A stretch of DNA of 64,000 nucleotides from Umbilicaria muhlenbergii (lineage: Eukaryota; Ascomycota; Lecanoromycetes; Umbilicariales; Umbilicariaceae). Within the stretch, counting starts at the first letter, position 1, and every line of letters starts with the position of its first letter. The position numbers were made by a program, and so were the translations under genes. Below, in pieces: positions 1 through 11,909 of this stretch. Location: positions 1,844,643 through 1,908,642 of the forward strand of contig KK106982.1 in the NCBI GenBank assembly GCA_000611775.1, written 5' to 3'. A model generated the notes under the pieces. The model searched no databases. It was not told the DNA's origin and saw nothing but the letters and a program-made list of their open reading frames with translations.

Positions 1-3000
1 TCGAGACGCCCTCGAAGTCGTCGTTGGCTGTCATGTGGGAAACACCATTCTTGTACATAATCTGCGTGCCACCTAATTGTAGGTTTGAGGTGTAAACTTC
101 GCGACCGAGCACCTTGTTGAGAGCCGGAGCACCAGTCAGAATTATCGGTTGTCCTTCAATCTGGATGGCGCGCTGACCCAAGCGAACAAGATAAGCTCCG
201 ATACCTGTCTTTCGTTAGAGTGATTCAACATTTAGACAACCAGGGAAACCCACCAACAGAGCGGCACGTCACTAAAGTAATGGTGAATATGTCTTCGTAA
301 GCCCTCGACGTTGCACCGGCGATAAGTCCAGAACCTTTCAAACATTCAACACCGAGACCATCTTGAGCTCCGATGATAGCAGTGATCTTGTGCCTCTCTT
401 CGCCATCTTCATTGACAGGCTCTGTGATCACGCTTCTAGTCTTACCATCCTCGAAGCGTTTTTTAGTCTCTGGTGTAAGGTAGAGATATTTGAAGCCAGC
501 CTCGGGTTTTGAGACATCATTCCATGCCGCAGAAAAGTGTGGAAGAAGCTCTTCAGCTAGACCGATACGAGCGCCAGAGTTGGCTGAGAGATATATTCTT
601 GGTATGCCCAGCTTTCTTGCGAGTTCCGTGCATTTGAAAAAGAACTTGTCTTCGGTTGGACCGAAGGAGCCTATCTGGTAAGTAATATCGTTGGCGACGA
701 TGATGAACCTTCGGCCTCGGGGATATTCAGGGGTCTTGGCCGTTACGAGCCAGCCTACCATCCCGTGCGTGTTCGTTCCCGGCTCTCGTGAAACTTCCGC
801 TAGATTGTCGTTGTCGTCGAGTATGAGCTCGCTGTATTCCATACACTCTCCGGGCTCTGGTCGCTTGTCTAGTAGTGCAGAGTTCTTTGAGACAGCCTTT
901 GACCAGCTGTTCTGGAAGGCTTGACGGAATAACTCAGGGAAGTCGTAGACGAATTGAGTGCCCATCACATGGGCTTTGTACCGCCTGGGTTGCAAGGCCT
1001 CCTTGGTCGGATAGGGTGTGGAGACAGGTCTCAAGTGCATGGCGCCTATCTTTGTAGTACCACCGATGCTGTGGAAGATCCACTCGCCACCCTTGTCTGA
1101 CTTCCTCTCCGCATAGAGTTCGACCTGGATGACATATCCAGAAGTGTTGGTGATCACCACACGTAGTGGATATGGCATCCCTGTCGTTGGTTCTGTGCAT
1201 ATGATACGAATCTCAGCACCAGTGACCCGTAACCGCCATGCTCGCCGACCGAAACGATCCAAGAATCCCGCCAAGGCCTCTTCGACCTCTTCCGGTCGTA
1301 GAGGGAAGACCTGAGAAAAGTTGATGAAGATGTGGTTCATGTCAGAGTGATTGTTACCAATAATCTCCAAGGCGTCCAAAATATCGTTCATCAGTCTGTC
1401 CGCCTCTGAGATGAGATACTCAGCAGTGGGGATTTCTTCCCGGAGACGTCCAGGCCGTACAACAGCACGCGTGAAATAACGCTTGTCAACGGCCTTTTCT
1501 ACACCACGCTCAGGGGTCTTTCCAATCGCTTCGTAGACGTGGATGTTCCTGTTTTCGGTGAAGACTGGCTTGATACGGAACTTTGACAGCCGGCCGAGCT
1601 CGAGCTGGAAAGCCAGGGCGGGCTCGATATGTCGGATGCTGTCATCCTCTGCATATGTAGGCCCTCTAAAAGTGAAGTAGCCAGGATATGTGCCGTCCTT
1701 GTGGCCGCAGATGAACGTCAGTCTACGTACTCTGCGTGCCACCATCTCTTCTTTGTAGTCGGCCACAATTTGGGTGATGCGCTCGAGGATTTCATTGTCA
1801 TCGGAGGTCTCCGCGTCACGGATGGCAATGTTACAGACGCTGGTGAGTTCGTCATCGTCAACTTTTGGCTGAGCCGGTTTCCTCTTCGCAGCTAACTCAG
1901 GAATCAAGCCACCACTAGGGCGCTTCTTTGGACCGACCGATGGGAAGAGCTCCAGCGCTCTCATCAGGTATTCTTCGGCCTCGTCAAGATACTGCACGGG
2001 TACAATGACACCCTTCCTTGTTGTTTCGTCCGATCCACGGTTCAGAAGGTAAGACATGTCACTGATAGAGTGAACCTTTTTGAAAGGATTATCGAGGTTT
2101 GGAGTACCGGGGGTAGAAGGATGAGATGATGATGGAGGCAGGCCAAATTCGGAAGTTCCAACTCTGCGAAGCACAAAGTCCCAGGAAACCAGGTATGGTG
2201 GTTCAGCATCGGTGTGGTACTCGATCGCTTTCAGCGAGTATGCCCTGTATGCACGCCGGATGTAGACCTCAAGCGCTGCCATTGACACCCAAGGATCTTG
2301 GTGACCAAAGAACTTTGGTAGGACATCGAAGACCGTGTACTTCGAATCCACCACTTCCTTCAGTACATCAAAATCGGGTTCTCGGTGATCCCATCCCGTC
2401 TCGCCGTACCTCGATTCCGTCACGGCGGAGCGAAGGATATGCTCCATCTGCGACTGGCGTTCTTCGAGTGACGGTAATGCGCACTGGATAAGGACTTCCC
2501 GAGCTTTCAAGGCAACCTTTGTAGTAGCTCTGGATTCTAGCTCGGTAAGCCTTTTCAAAGAAGGTCTGAAATACTTTGCGATATTGCCCGCATTTGGCTT
2601 GTTGGGCCGGTACATCTCCATGATAGCAAGGATGAGGTTATTTTTCGCACCGATTCTGCTGTGTGAGAGTACCATTTGTACAACCTGGAAGATGTCGTCC
2701 TTGTGCTCTTCCCTGAGCTTCAGAATGACACCCTCATCACGGGCGCCGCGACCGGAGAAAAGCTTTTCCACGCTGTAATACTGATCGAGGAGGTCTGAAA
2801 AGACTCTGAATTCATTCACTTTGAGACCCTCGTCGTAACGTTTCATGACTTCAATTAACGGTGCCAACGCAGACTTCAGCTGTTCGGCGTCCTTAGGGCT
2901 GACATTGTCGTCAAGGAATCTAGACAGCGCTTTAGCCAGCTGCTTGGCAGGGAATTCGGTCTTCCGTTGCCTTGAACGCTCTATGATTGATGTGAACTGA

Positions 3001-5821
3001 GCTTCTAGCTTTTGAGGCATGCGACCGTGCAAAGCAGAGAACTGCGCGTTCCACTCGCCATAGGGTAAGTCTTGATCGCGGAGCACTTCGATGAGTTCGT
3101 TGAGTGTTGAAGCCATGATGACCTGGTTGTCGAATCCTTGCAGAATGTTTACCAAGATGCCATGTAAGAGGGAGAACCGCTGAGGTGGTTTGGTCCCTAC
3201 AACTTGCGGCGGACCAACATCTGGAAGTTGTCCGGAGAACGGCTGCGCATGCTTGACTCTGGAAGGATCGTCCAAAGTGAGTATTCCAAGAATGTCGCCG
3301 GCCTCGAGCGTAGCCCCGGGTTGTTTAATGAGCTGCACAATACCATCTTCTTGAGTAATGAGCGGCATGTACATCTTCATGACTTCCACCTCGGCAAAGG
3401 CTTGTCCCTTCTTAACGTGTTCGCCGTTCTCCACAGTGAACTTGACAAGCTTACCGGGACTCGGTGTGCGCAGCTGAGTGGGATCGTTTTCCTGTTCGAG
3501 AAGACATGTCTTACTATCCACGCTGACTCGGGTTGCACCGACCTCTTCCTTCCAGTAGACGCTGTGGCTCCTTCCGTTGAGCAAAATGAGAAGACCTCCA
3601 TCGGCAAGTGCTCTTACGCCAACAGCGCATTTGGAGCCATTGATGAATAGATGATAGCTGTCAAGACTGGACCGCGTTGCGGTGAACTTGTATCGAGTGC
3701 CTTCGTAGATGAAATCGATTGGGAACACTGTCTTAAGCACGTCCTTTGAGGGTACCTGACCTTTTTCTAGACTTGTTCTGTACTCTGAAATGCAGCCTTC
3801 GCTAGCAACATGTGCCTTGGTGATAGCGCCACATACCACAGCAAGCATGGGGTCGGGCCTCTCAGCTGTGAGCTTGTTAGATATCAGCTCATCCAACCAT
3901 CCAGTTGTAATAGTGTTGCCTTCGAATGCTGGTGTTTCGAGCAGTTTGATAAGGTACTCTACAGTCGTTCGGAAGTCACCGCGGATACTCAGCTCTTTCA
4001 GCGCTACAACCATGTGTTTCCTTGAAGCCGATCGGTTTTCGCCGTACGCAAAGATGTGACCAAACTGGCTGTCGGAGAAGCTATGGATACCACCTTGCGT
4101 ACCGACGGAGAAGTATCCCCACACGTTCGAGCTACTTCGGAAATTAAGTTCGTGCATCATGCCGCTTGAGGGCTTGAAGCCCTCGCCCGGGTCTTCCGAG
4201 GTGATTCGACATGCGGTGGTGTGTCCTTTTGGCGTTGGTCTCCGGTGTCTCTTTAGGCTGTCTTCGTTTGAGAGATCAAAGTCGATCTCTGTCGACGACA
4301 TGGGATCGGCACCGTAAAGCAACCGAATATCGCGAATCCGATGAAGCGGGAGACCCATTGCAATCTGTAGCTGTGCAGCAGGTAAATTTACACCACTAAC
4401 CATTTCGGTTGTCGGGTGCTCGACTTGCAATCTCGGATTCAATTCTAGGAAGTAAAACTTGTCATCGGCGTGAGAGTAGAGGTATTCCACCGTTCCAGCC
4501 GAAACATAGCCGACCAACTTGCCCAGACTGACAGCAGCCTTTTCCATAGCTTGGAAGGTTCCTGGTTTCGCGATTGTGACGGGTGCCTCTTCGATGATCT
4601 TTTGATGCCGCCGTTGGACCGAGCAATCTCTGCCGAACAAGGAGATGTTGTTCCCATACTCATCGGCTAGTAGTTGAACTTCTAAATGCCTTGCGTTTCC
4701 GGCCAACTTCATGATGAATATAGGAGAACCCGGTATCTCACTCGCCGCTGCATTGTACAGTGCTGTGAAGTTTTCCTCGTTGTCGACTTTTCGGATGCCC
4801 TTACCACCACCACCTTCTGAGGCTTTGACCATTACCGGAAATCCGATTTTTCGAGCCATCTCTAGACCCTCCTGTGGTGAGTGCGTACAACCCTTGTCGT
4901 AGACATCGTCGTCCACCGCCACGATCCCATTCTCGTCTATCGTCACCTGATCCACACCTTCGCCGGACCAGGGTATGCAGGGTACTTTCGCATGCTGTGC
5001 AACTATAGTTGATGAGATCTTATCACCCAGTGACCGCATAGCTGACCCTGGAGGACCGATAAAGATGATTTTCTTAGGTGATGCTGCTAAGGACTCTGGG
5101 AGTTTTGGGTTTTCCGAAGCATGACCCCTACCCAACAGTCAGCCGTATCCAAAAAGAGCGACATTCCGCAACTCACCATCCGGCCCAAACGGCGTGCACG
5201 TTCATTCGTTCAGCAACATCGACAATGAGCTCAACGTTTGCATAGTTGTTGTTGTTGGTCCCTCCCGGGACCTACGAATTGACGATTAGCATCTCTAGAA
5301 ACCAAAGCCGTTGCCTCCCATTCCCATAGTCCACCAGGCAAGATTCAGAATGCTTTTCTTGAAGAGATTCTGGCTCACCTCAACGTATCGATCCGCCATT
5401 CGAATGTAGTCCGCATTTGCCTGCAAGTCCTCGGGGGTGGCCATCACAGTGAACTGGATGGCCCGCTCGTCGCCGAAAGTCTCGTAAGCCCATTTTCGGA
5501 CGGATCTAATCTCTTTGACTGCGGCAATTCCGTTGTTGGCAATAAGTACCTAGTTGACACCGGTCAGCTGACCACAATGGATGTAGGCGCCCCTGAACCG
5601 TAGAGTCTCACTGAGGTGATCACTGTGTGCCCATCGTTCTCTGCGACAAATTTCGTTACCGGACCGGCCTCGGCGACGCCAAGGTGGTTTCCGCCTATGA
5701 AGTGAGCTGCAAGGTTGTGTTTCGCTGCGTAAGAGCTCCCATGACCGTTGGCCGTGGAACCTTTCACGCCGTTGGTCTTGAATGCTCCGTTGGGGGCTCC
5801 ATCCACCTGTGAGGGCGCCAT
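1..5821 (-). CDS. ACC1: Acetyl-CoA carboxylase (partial, 3' end outside window)
   Basis: Multidomain cytosolic enzyme that carboxylates acetyl-CoA to malonyl-CoA, the extender for fatty acids and polyketides. Five exons are visible: 5821-5612, 5549-5379, 5271-5177, 5127-254 and 205-1, all with GT-AG borders; the splices rebuild the family sequence ([19 protein letters not shown], then [20 protein letters not shown]). About 1850 residues are present of roughly 2280 usual; the end of the carboxyltransferase domain lies beyond base 1. In order: biotin carboxylase with the ATP-grasp glycine-rich loop [10 protein letters not shown] and the [14 protein letters not shown] motif; biotin carrier with EVMKM, biotinyl Lys about residue 743 (codon 3377-3375); the eukaryotic central region; and carboxyltransferase ([18 protein letters not shown]). 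The start at 5821 is the first Met of an open N-terminal exon. It lies beside a polyketide cluster, but the sequence shows nothing unlike the housekeeping gene. Identity is certain; exon borders are read by eye. Confidence 0.97.
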
Positions 5822-5987
5822 GGTGGCGAGTCGAGCGGTGGAAATCGCGAAAAGTATCTGGTCGTGAAAATGGTGTTCTGTAGGTGTGGGGAAGGTGAGC
5901 AGAGGGTGAAAGTCTATGCCATAAACTTTGTTCGCTATAAGCGACCTTGCAGCTTCACGATAACGGCTGCACGATCAAGAAGCGCTA

Positions 5988-6017
5988 TGAATCATGAACC
6001 ATGAACCATGAATCATG
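5988..6017. repeat. Short direct repeat, unit ATGAACC(C)
   Basis: Three to four near-identical copies of an ATGAACCATG/ATGAATCATG unit follow one another about 170 bases upstream of the ACC1 start codon. Each copy carries an ATG, so if transcribed in the 5' UTR they would be antisense CAT triplets on the gene strand and would not act as upstream starts. Confidence 0.6.
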
Positions 6018-6393
6018 CAACGCCGTCCGTCTGTCCCCAGCAAGGCCACGAGTGAGAGTGGTGAGGAAGAGGAATGGGTTACAGTTGTAGGAGGAGGAAA
6101 GAATGATGATTAAGATGTCATGGTGATGGGAGTGGGGCGTCGGTCAAGGAGTTCGATGGTGGGATTGCCGGAGCTTTGAGGCGTGGAGCTGTTGAGCCGA
6201 ACTAGATTGATGCATCGGTGATCCTACACTCTTCCCGTTTTCCGGAACAAAAGCGTGTTCCACAATTGGCAAAGCGACGGAAAGACTTGTCGAGCAATGC
6301 AGTCAGACTCCGGAGTCAGATTTACAACTCCGGCCGCTCGCCATGGACGAGTACAATAGCGACAGCTATCTTCTCCATCAAGCCAGCGCGCAA

Positions 6394-6438
6394 GATTTCT
6401 CGGATTTCTCGGATTTCTCGAATTTCTCGAATTTCTCG
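6394..6438. repeat. Tandem 9-base repeat ATTTCTCGR x5
   Basis: Five head-to-tail copies of ATTTCTCGG/ATTTCTCGA. The unit is three codons long, so it keeps short frames open on both strands (ISR / NSR repeats); those open frames are a by-product and not evidence of a gene. Confidence 0.8.
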
Positions 6439-7489
6439 ATTTTGTCTTGTCGTGAAGATGGCATCTAGTTGTTGGGAGAGGGTCCATTCACACATGCGGA
6501 GAAGACCTTCTGACGTATTTCCGGTACGGCGGCCGACGTTGGTGCCTTGCTAGCAGGCATTCGACACGGCACTAAGGTAAGTGGTTGGGTCGCGCTACCA
6601 CCAAAAGAGGGACGACGCAAGATCAAAGATGCGAGCGTCGGAGAGTCTAAAGGGACGGCGTCCAGCTCTCCCTTCACAGCCTGACCGTTACACCGAGCAT
6701 GCAGCAGGGAGGAACAAGGCAACAGAAATATCGGCCTGAAGACAAGCGGATTCTGACGCTGACGGGCCCGGAGCTCGTCCGCTTTCCAACGCCATCTCGG
6801 GGTAAGACTACGTCGATGCTGGCGCTCATGTAAAACGCCTCGGACACCTGGAAATGACAGCTTTTGCCATGGACCAAATCTGCCTGCATCTTGATGCGAC
6901 GGCTACGACGAAGCCAAGACGAAAAGGTAATCTACCGATAACTGTCATCTTTCCTGAGTATATATCCTGTCGAATCCGCGTTTAGAGCAAAGCTCGGTAA
7001 GGGTGCTGCATGCTGCATTGAATCGATCAAACGGGCGGCTGCATCATTCTTGGTGTTGCACATGCAGGGTAGACATTGCCTGCGCTGAACAGAGCCCTCG
7101 AGAAGCGGAGGAGTCTACGGGCAGGCGTTGGGTGAAAATAAGTGGCAGGTCCAAGTGAAGGCATCCGGGCGGCCTCCAGCAACGAATCAACGACGGAATT
7201 TCATTATCTGGGAACTTTTGCTACTGCGGAATACAGAGCGCAATGGCTTGTGGAACTGTACAGAACCTACATCGTTAAGATCTGCGGTCGGCGCTTTATT
7301 AGGGAAGGGATCACGCTGTCGCAACTGCCATTGTTTTGAGCCTGCTGACGGGAACCACCGGCGGGAGAAATCGCACTGTTTTGCAGAAAAGGTGTATAGA
7401 ATCTATAACGAAACAACCACTGACGCACAAGTTGACAAACATCTTTGGCAATATTTCCATCAACTATATCTCCGCCTTGATCTTTGACA

Positions 7490-8068
7490 ATGACGCAGAC
7501 TGAGACACAGCTATTCCCACCCAAATGCCTTTTATCGCCTCCAGCGCTCCTACAGCCTCAAAATACCACCTCAACCTACGGCTTCAACTGGACATCCTCT
7601 GGCCCCGTCTCAGACACTAACTTTGTTGCCTTCAATGCCATGACTCTCAGCGCTCCTGCTGATTACTCTTCTTCAATTAAGTTACCTGAGAGGCCTCTAA
7701 ATGCAGACCCACGTTACATCCATACCACCGGCGGCGGCATGTGTGCGTATGCCGGCGCACCAAATCCCTAATCACACATCTCAAATCCTGAACGAGAATA
7801 CGATCTCAATTTGTGGTCGCTGGATGAGCCGGGCAGACTGAACTGTTATGAGGTAACGTTAAAGTTATTCCATCATCAGCGGTGGACGGGGCATCAAACG
7901 ACAAGTAGGGGAAAGTTGCATGGGATATTAGAGGAAGGGAGCGAGAGTCAGAAGTTTACGGTAGACATTCAGCGTTCTGCAAGATGTAACCGTAAGGATG
8001 AGAGGATGATGGAGGACTTGAGGAGGGCTTGGCCGGAGGGTACAGTGTTGATTAAGGGAGGTGTTTAA
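7490..8068 (+). CDS. Hypothetical small protein (doubtful; in-frame stop or intron)
   Basis: From an ATG at 7490 in good context (ACAATG) one frame stays open to a stop at 8066-8068, interrupted only by a TAA at 7769-7771. The downstream half (LNCYEVTLKLFHHQRW to WPEGTVLIKGGV) is charged and protein-like. I do not recognise the family. An intron 7747-7836 (GTATGC to GGGCAG, with a CTAAT inside) would remove the stop and keep frame, giving about 160 residues, but its possible branch site sits far from the acceptor. The alternatives are a pseudogene with one nonsense codon, or chance. There is no signal peptide or membrane segment. It lies between ACC1 and the first asaB-like gene and points toward the latter's 3' end. 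Confidence 0.3.
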
Positions 8069-8228
8069 TGACGGTGACGGCGTGGGAGAAGAAAGTTGCA
8101 TGATATCATTTTATTAAGAGAAAATCACAATCCTCATTCTCATTCCGCCTCCACCTTCTCCGCCCACCTGAAATTTCACGCCAATCCCTCAGATCCATAT
8201 CAAGTATTGCCAATCTCCGCAAACGTCT

Positions 8229-9395
8229 TCACTCCTTGGTGATGACAATAGCTCTGACCTCAATACTCTGCCGGTGTGGGGTGTCCGGTGTTGCGTCCGG
8301 GTGCGTAAAAGATGCGTGCGGACAGACTGTAACCGAAGTAAGCAGAACATCCAGCTAAAGACGGTCAATACCAACAACGCCTAGGACCTCCACTTACACT
8401 TCGGCCCGTCCTTGGGATCGGAGTCGAAACTCAAAAAGAGCGCGACTTCTTCAGGCTTCATCTTGTCGAACCAATACCACCGCTGACCCTCATTGTACCG
8501 GAGATAATACACCTCGCCGACGTATTGCACCGACACACGATCGGCGGCGATCAGGTCGGACTGCTGGATGGAAGAATAGTCGCAGAATGCCAGGGGAGAA
8601 TCTTCGACTACGTTCAGGGGCCTCCATACACTGCGGAAGTATCATAAGCTTGTGTGTTCCACTGGTTTGATTCTTCGAGGGGTCTTCGTCTTACTTGACG
8701 ATCCGAACGCGCCAGGTGCCATCAAGGTATTGCTCGGCTTCGCTCGCCGTCATATGTCTCCTCGCTCTCCTCAAGCCTCCTTCGAGTGTCTGGTCTTGAC
8801 GCTTATTAGCCCCCATCGTCCACCGCGTAAGGGCGGGGCGACCCTGACTACTCACCAACGTGGGGGCTGGCGGTCGAAGTATCCGGCTTGATTCTCGTGC
8901 CGATTTCGTGTTCCGCTCCACCCCATTCGGCGCTGTCGCCAGTTTGTCGGTACTGGGATTCCATGTCAGTGATTTTACACGCACTAACACCCTCCCGCTC
9001 TCGCCGCGCTGAGGGGGGTTCGGTACCCTATAAGCGTAGCAGAAGACGCGCTCGGCGTTGAACCTGTCTTGGAGCCACGAGGTTGTCGTCACGAGGTAGT
9101 CCTGTGTGTGGTCCTCGGCGCCGGGGTCTATACTCAATGGTACGTTGGACGGGTGTTTGACGAGCTCGAAGCCGTTTTTTTCCACCTTGAGCTTCTGTTC
9201 TCGGCCCCGGAGGTCGTGGACGACTTGTTTGTGGGTGCAGTATTTCAGGTTCGTTCGCATTTGTTCTTGCGCCGGTTCGAGGGGGCCGGAAATGTAGTAG
9301 GGTTTGTCCTCGTCCCATTTTGGTGAATCTTCTATGTATACGAACTTGGTTGGGAGGGAGGGAAGATCACGGAACGCTAACAAGCCTTGCTCCAT
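8229..9395 (-). CDS. asaB/CmcJ-family hydroxylase/desaturase, copy 1
   Basis: Predicted small non-haem oxygenase of the family that includes fungal asaB, CTB9 and GA4 desaturase, enzymes that hydroxylate or desaturate natural-product intermediates; that role is known for the family and inferred here. Five exons: 9395-9027, 8952-8856, 8794-8695, 8630-8398 and 8326-8229, total 298 residues. Family landmarks appear only after splicing: DRFNAERVFCYAYR, the HxD metal motif in ASPHVDQT (His154, Asp156), TWRVRIVNVWRPL, EDSPLAFCDYSS, RWYWF, and a C-terminal PHASF ... RQSIEVR with a candidate 2-oxoglutarate-binding Arg. The Met at 9395 was preferred to an in-frame Met at 9530 because the extra 45 residues are proline-rich and unlike the family. 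Intron positions and phases match the paralogue at 11910-13102 exactly. It probably tailors the product of the PKS about 9 kb away. Confidence 0.85.
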
Positions 9396-10004
9396 GATGG
9401 TGGTTGAAAGAGGAACTACACGGGGATGCTGGGCCAGATGTTGAGGGGGCTCGTCAGATCTGGGGAGGAATGGGATACTGGGTTTTGCGGGGTTTGGAGG
9501 GGGAAAACGACACTGATATATACCTTTCACAACTGCGGCGCAGACATGTCAGCTTGCTGAACAGACTACCGATTACTCAACGCCATGGCTATGTTGTCCG
9601 ACTTCCATCGTTATATGTACGACTCCAACCGTTTACTTAGAGCAGGAGCAACAACTCGGCTGCCAATGACAAAATGTCACGGAACGTTGTTACATCAAAT
9701 TACATCTGGAAAGCGAAGGCCAGTTTGATCGAGATTCTCACATGAATGAAGCTATCTACACGAGCCAAGATACAAAACATCATGGAGATAACCCCAAAAG
9801 GAGCGATCATGAGAACCCAATCCCCCAACTTTCACCACCACCCCAAGCAATCCACCGCCACCTCGACTTCACCACCACCAATCCAAGCTACCAACCGCCA
9901 CCTAGACCTCTACTGAAGTCGTAAGCACTACCCGACCAAGGAAGAGGGAAAACATGGAGTGCGGCCACTCACCCTCTGATCTTGTCATGGATGGAAGGGC
10001 GAAT
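9396..10004. other. Intergenic region upstream of asaB-like copy 1
   Basis: It should contain the promoter of the minus-strand oxygenase. Open frames are under 80 codons and proline/serine-rich. No RNA gene or clear regulatory motif was recognised. Confidence 0.5.
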
Positions 10005-10166
10005 TTAACCGCCAAGGCCACCCTTGTCGTCGGCCTCAACACGGAGTCTGATAAGGCCCTGGGCGGTCTCGGCCTCGTTGACGTTGTCAACCTGGGCGGG
10101 AACGGCCAAGAAGGCCTTCCACGGCTGGGCCTTGACGGCGGTTTGGGCTTGCTGGGTGGGCTTCAT
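10005..10166 (-). CDS. Possible 53-residue protein
   Basis: An open frame from a Met at 10166 to a TAA at 10005 encodes an even-composition peptide (MKPTQQAQTAVKAQPWKAFL, later NEAETAQGLIRLRVEADDKG). The reading frame continues open upstream to 10331 through a proline/threonine-rich stretch typical of a 5' UTR. The coding part is hydrophilic with no membrane segment or known motif. It may be a real short gene, or the end of one with an intron I cannot place; the overlapping plus-strand frame is a shadow. Low confidence because only length and composition support it. Confidence 0.3.
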   Translation of the reverse strand: MKPTQQAQTAVKAQPWKAFLAVPAQVDNVNEAETAQGLIRLRVEADDKGGLGG

Positions 10167-10382
10167 GATTGCGATAGATCTGTAGAGAAAGGCAGTGGGT
10201 TTAGTTGGGGGAATCGAAGGCTGGAGAATTGGACTCCGGGGGGGGGGGAACTGACTTGGGTTTTCGGTTGTGGTGTTATTGGTATTTGCTTCTGGTTCTG
10301 TGGGACTGATGGTTTCTTTCGAGGTGTTCAATGGGGTCTTTTATATCCATCTCGGTCTGGTTCTCGGCTGAGGACGAACCTC

Positions 10383-10416
10383 CGCGATGGTTACACACCC
10401 CCGCGATGGTCACACG
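10383..10416. repeat. Two-copy direct repeat CGCGATGGTYACAC
   Basis: CGCGATGGTTACAC and CGCGATGGTCACAC occur 19 bases apart, followed directly by the CCTTCG array. The same roughly 20-base period is seen in both, so they may have arisen as one degenerate minisatellite. Confidence 0.6.
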
Positions 10417-10458
10417 TCCCCGCACGTTTGTGTTACTTGTACGGTGGGGCAAGCAGCA

Positions 10459-10566
10459 CCTTCGAGGGGCATGCGAATCCTTCGCGCTGTTGACACAATC
10501 CTTCGAGTTGCACAAATGCAATCCTTCGAGTTATATGCATTCCTTCGAGTTGGATGCAATCCTTCG
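10459..10566. repeat. Degenerate minisatellite, CCTTCG every ~20 bases (6 copies)
   Basis: CCTTCG starts at 10459, 10479, 10500, 10523, 10542 and 10561. Four of the six are preceded by AAT (or AT) and three are followed by AGTT, giving a consensus near AATCCTTCGAGTTG. Spacing is 19-23 bases, about two helical turns. Confidence 0.7.
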
Positions 10567-11909
10567 CGCGTGCTTTAATGCGTTCGTACCAATGATCCAG
10601 CTTAGTCACGGCCAGCGCGCTTAGTGCTTACAGGCTAAGACCCTCAGCGCGACGACTAACGTGCCGTGCGTGTTGGAGGTCGTATAAAACACAATAGGTT
10701 CAATTCCTATTGGCGCTACTTTTGTGGTCTAAGTGTGTTTTTACGACCTTTCTGTGCGTGCGCCGCTAGCGTGCCCCCCACGGTTCTCGGAACGCTCGGG
10801 AGCGGCTGCGGCAGCCGAAGCTTATTTGCATCATTAGCGTGATGACGTAATCTCCGTGACGGCTGATGGGCGTAAGAACAACCACAATGCCCTCGGCCCA
10901 TACGGCATGCGTCACAACAGCAAGCGCTTTCGCGATCTCTCTGTCAACGGACAATCTCGCTTTGTGGCATTCCTCCTTAGCTGTACCTTTCTCCACGGCG
11001 GATGGAAATGGTATAGTACAGGTTACATCGCATATGCATGCTAAACTCCACACTCCGTCTCATCCCAGTCCTTCCAAACATCCTCCTAAATGCTGACCAT
11101 GGCGCTCGTGTATCCTTAGTCACCAACATGACACGAAAGTATCCAGATCCTTTCAACAGGTTGCACCGATCGTGGCGCTTCAATTGGGCCTCCCGAGCAT
11201 CGATGAAGTACTTCGGACGCGGCGTTGATGAACTGTCACCTGCGGGTCTCCTGGTCCCCCCTTGGTGAGAAACAGACGGTCGAGAACAAGGACCCTGCTG
11301 GCGACAATCACGAGGTTCTGTGCGACCGAAAAACTGGCCGAAGTGAGTGCCTGCAGGCTGCAAGTGAGATTGGAAAGCGCTGTGCACGCGGGCTGCAACT
11401 ATAGGTCTGAGGGGACGGAGAACAGCTTCACCGACTCCTCACGAGCTATTACCTTTCCGCCATGTTGGCCCTCTTGCCGCCGGATACTGGAGAAGACAGG
11501 TTACCCTACTGTTTCTGGGGTCCTCCACCAACAGGCGCAGCAGCTTTCACATGATCTCGATCTCAACCGACGCCTAATTGAACTCCAACACGCAGCCCGT
11601 ACAAGGTCTCTGAGGAGGCTTTGTCCCCTAATGCATCACCAACAGTAATCGGCCTGATCGAGACTCCTCGGCAAGAACACTGGGACATGATCTCCGGGGT
11701 CAATGGATTCGCTTTCTTCAGCTGGTGCTTTTGATATGCTTATTCCGCTGAATTGAGTTTAGAGCACACCCTCATCGACCATCCAACACTGAGCAACATT
11801 GATCGTGGCTCCTGTCGATCAAAACACTGAAACGAAACCCCAGAGTCTCCTTCACCGCTCTTTACCCCCTGCCCCACGATGCCTCGCCCTCACACAGGGA
11901 TGCCAACCT

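Larger units (their letters stand above)
5822..7489. other. Intergenic region upstream of ACC1
   Basis: This stretch should hold the ACC1 promoter and 5' UTR near 5822-6200. Open frames here are short, overlap on both strands and resemble nothing known. Two simple repeats are visible: an 8-base ATGAACC-type run at 5988-6017 and a 9-base run at 6394-6438. No gene can be supported. Confidence 0.6.
10167..11909. other. Sparse region between asaB-like copies
   Basis: About 1.7 kb with no supportable gene. It holds a regularly spaced CCTTCG array (10459-10566), a two-copy CGCGATGGT repeat (10383-10416) and an isolated tRNA-like T-arm near 10686-10706 discussed under findings. The 11262-11648 plus frame and 10977-11387 minus frame are of similar quality to each other and match nothing I know. 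Confidence 0.5.

Noticed and set aside
6218-6553. Overlapping open frames with ISR/NSR repeats upstream of ACC1
   Set aside because: They are kept open by a 9-base tandem repeat on both strands; no gene evidence.
10605-10712. A functional tRNA gene
   Set aside because: T-arm and B-box are good, but there is no consistent acceptor stem, no anticodon arm and no canonical A-box at the right distance.
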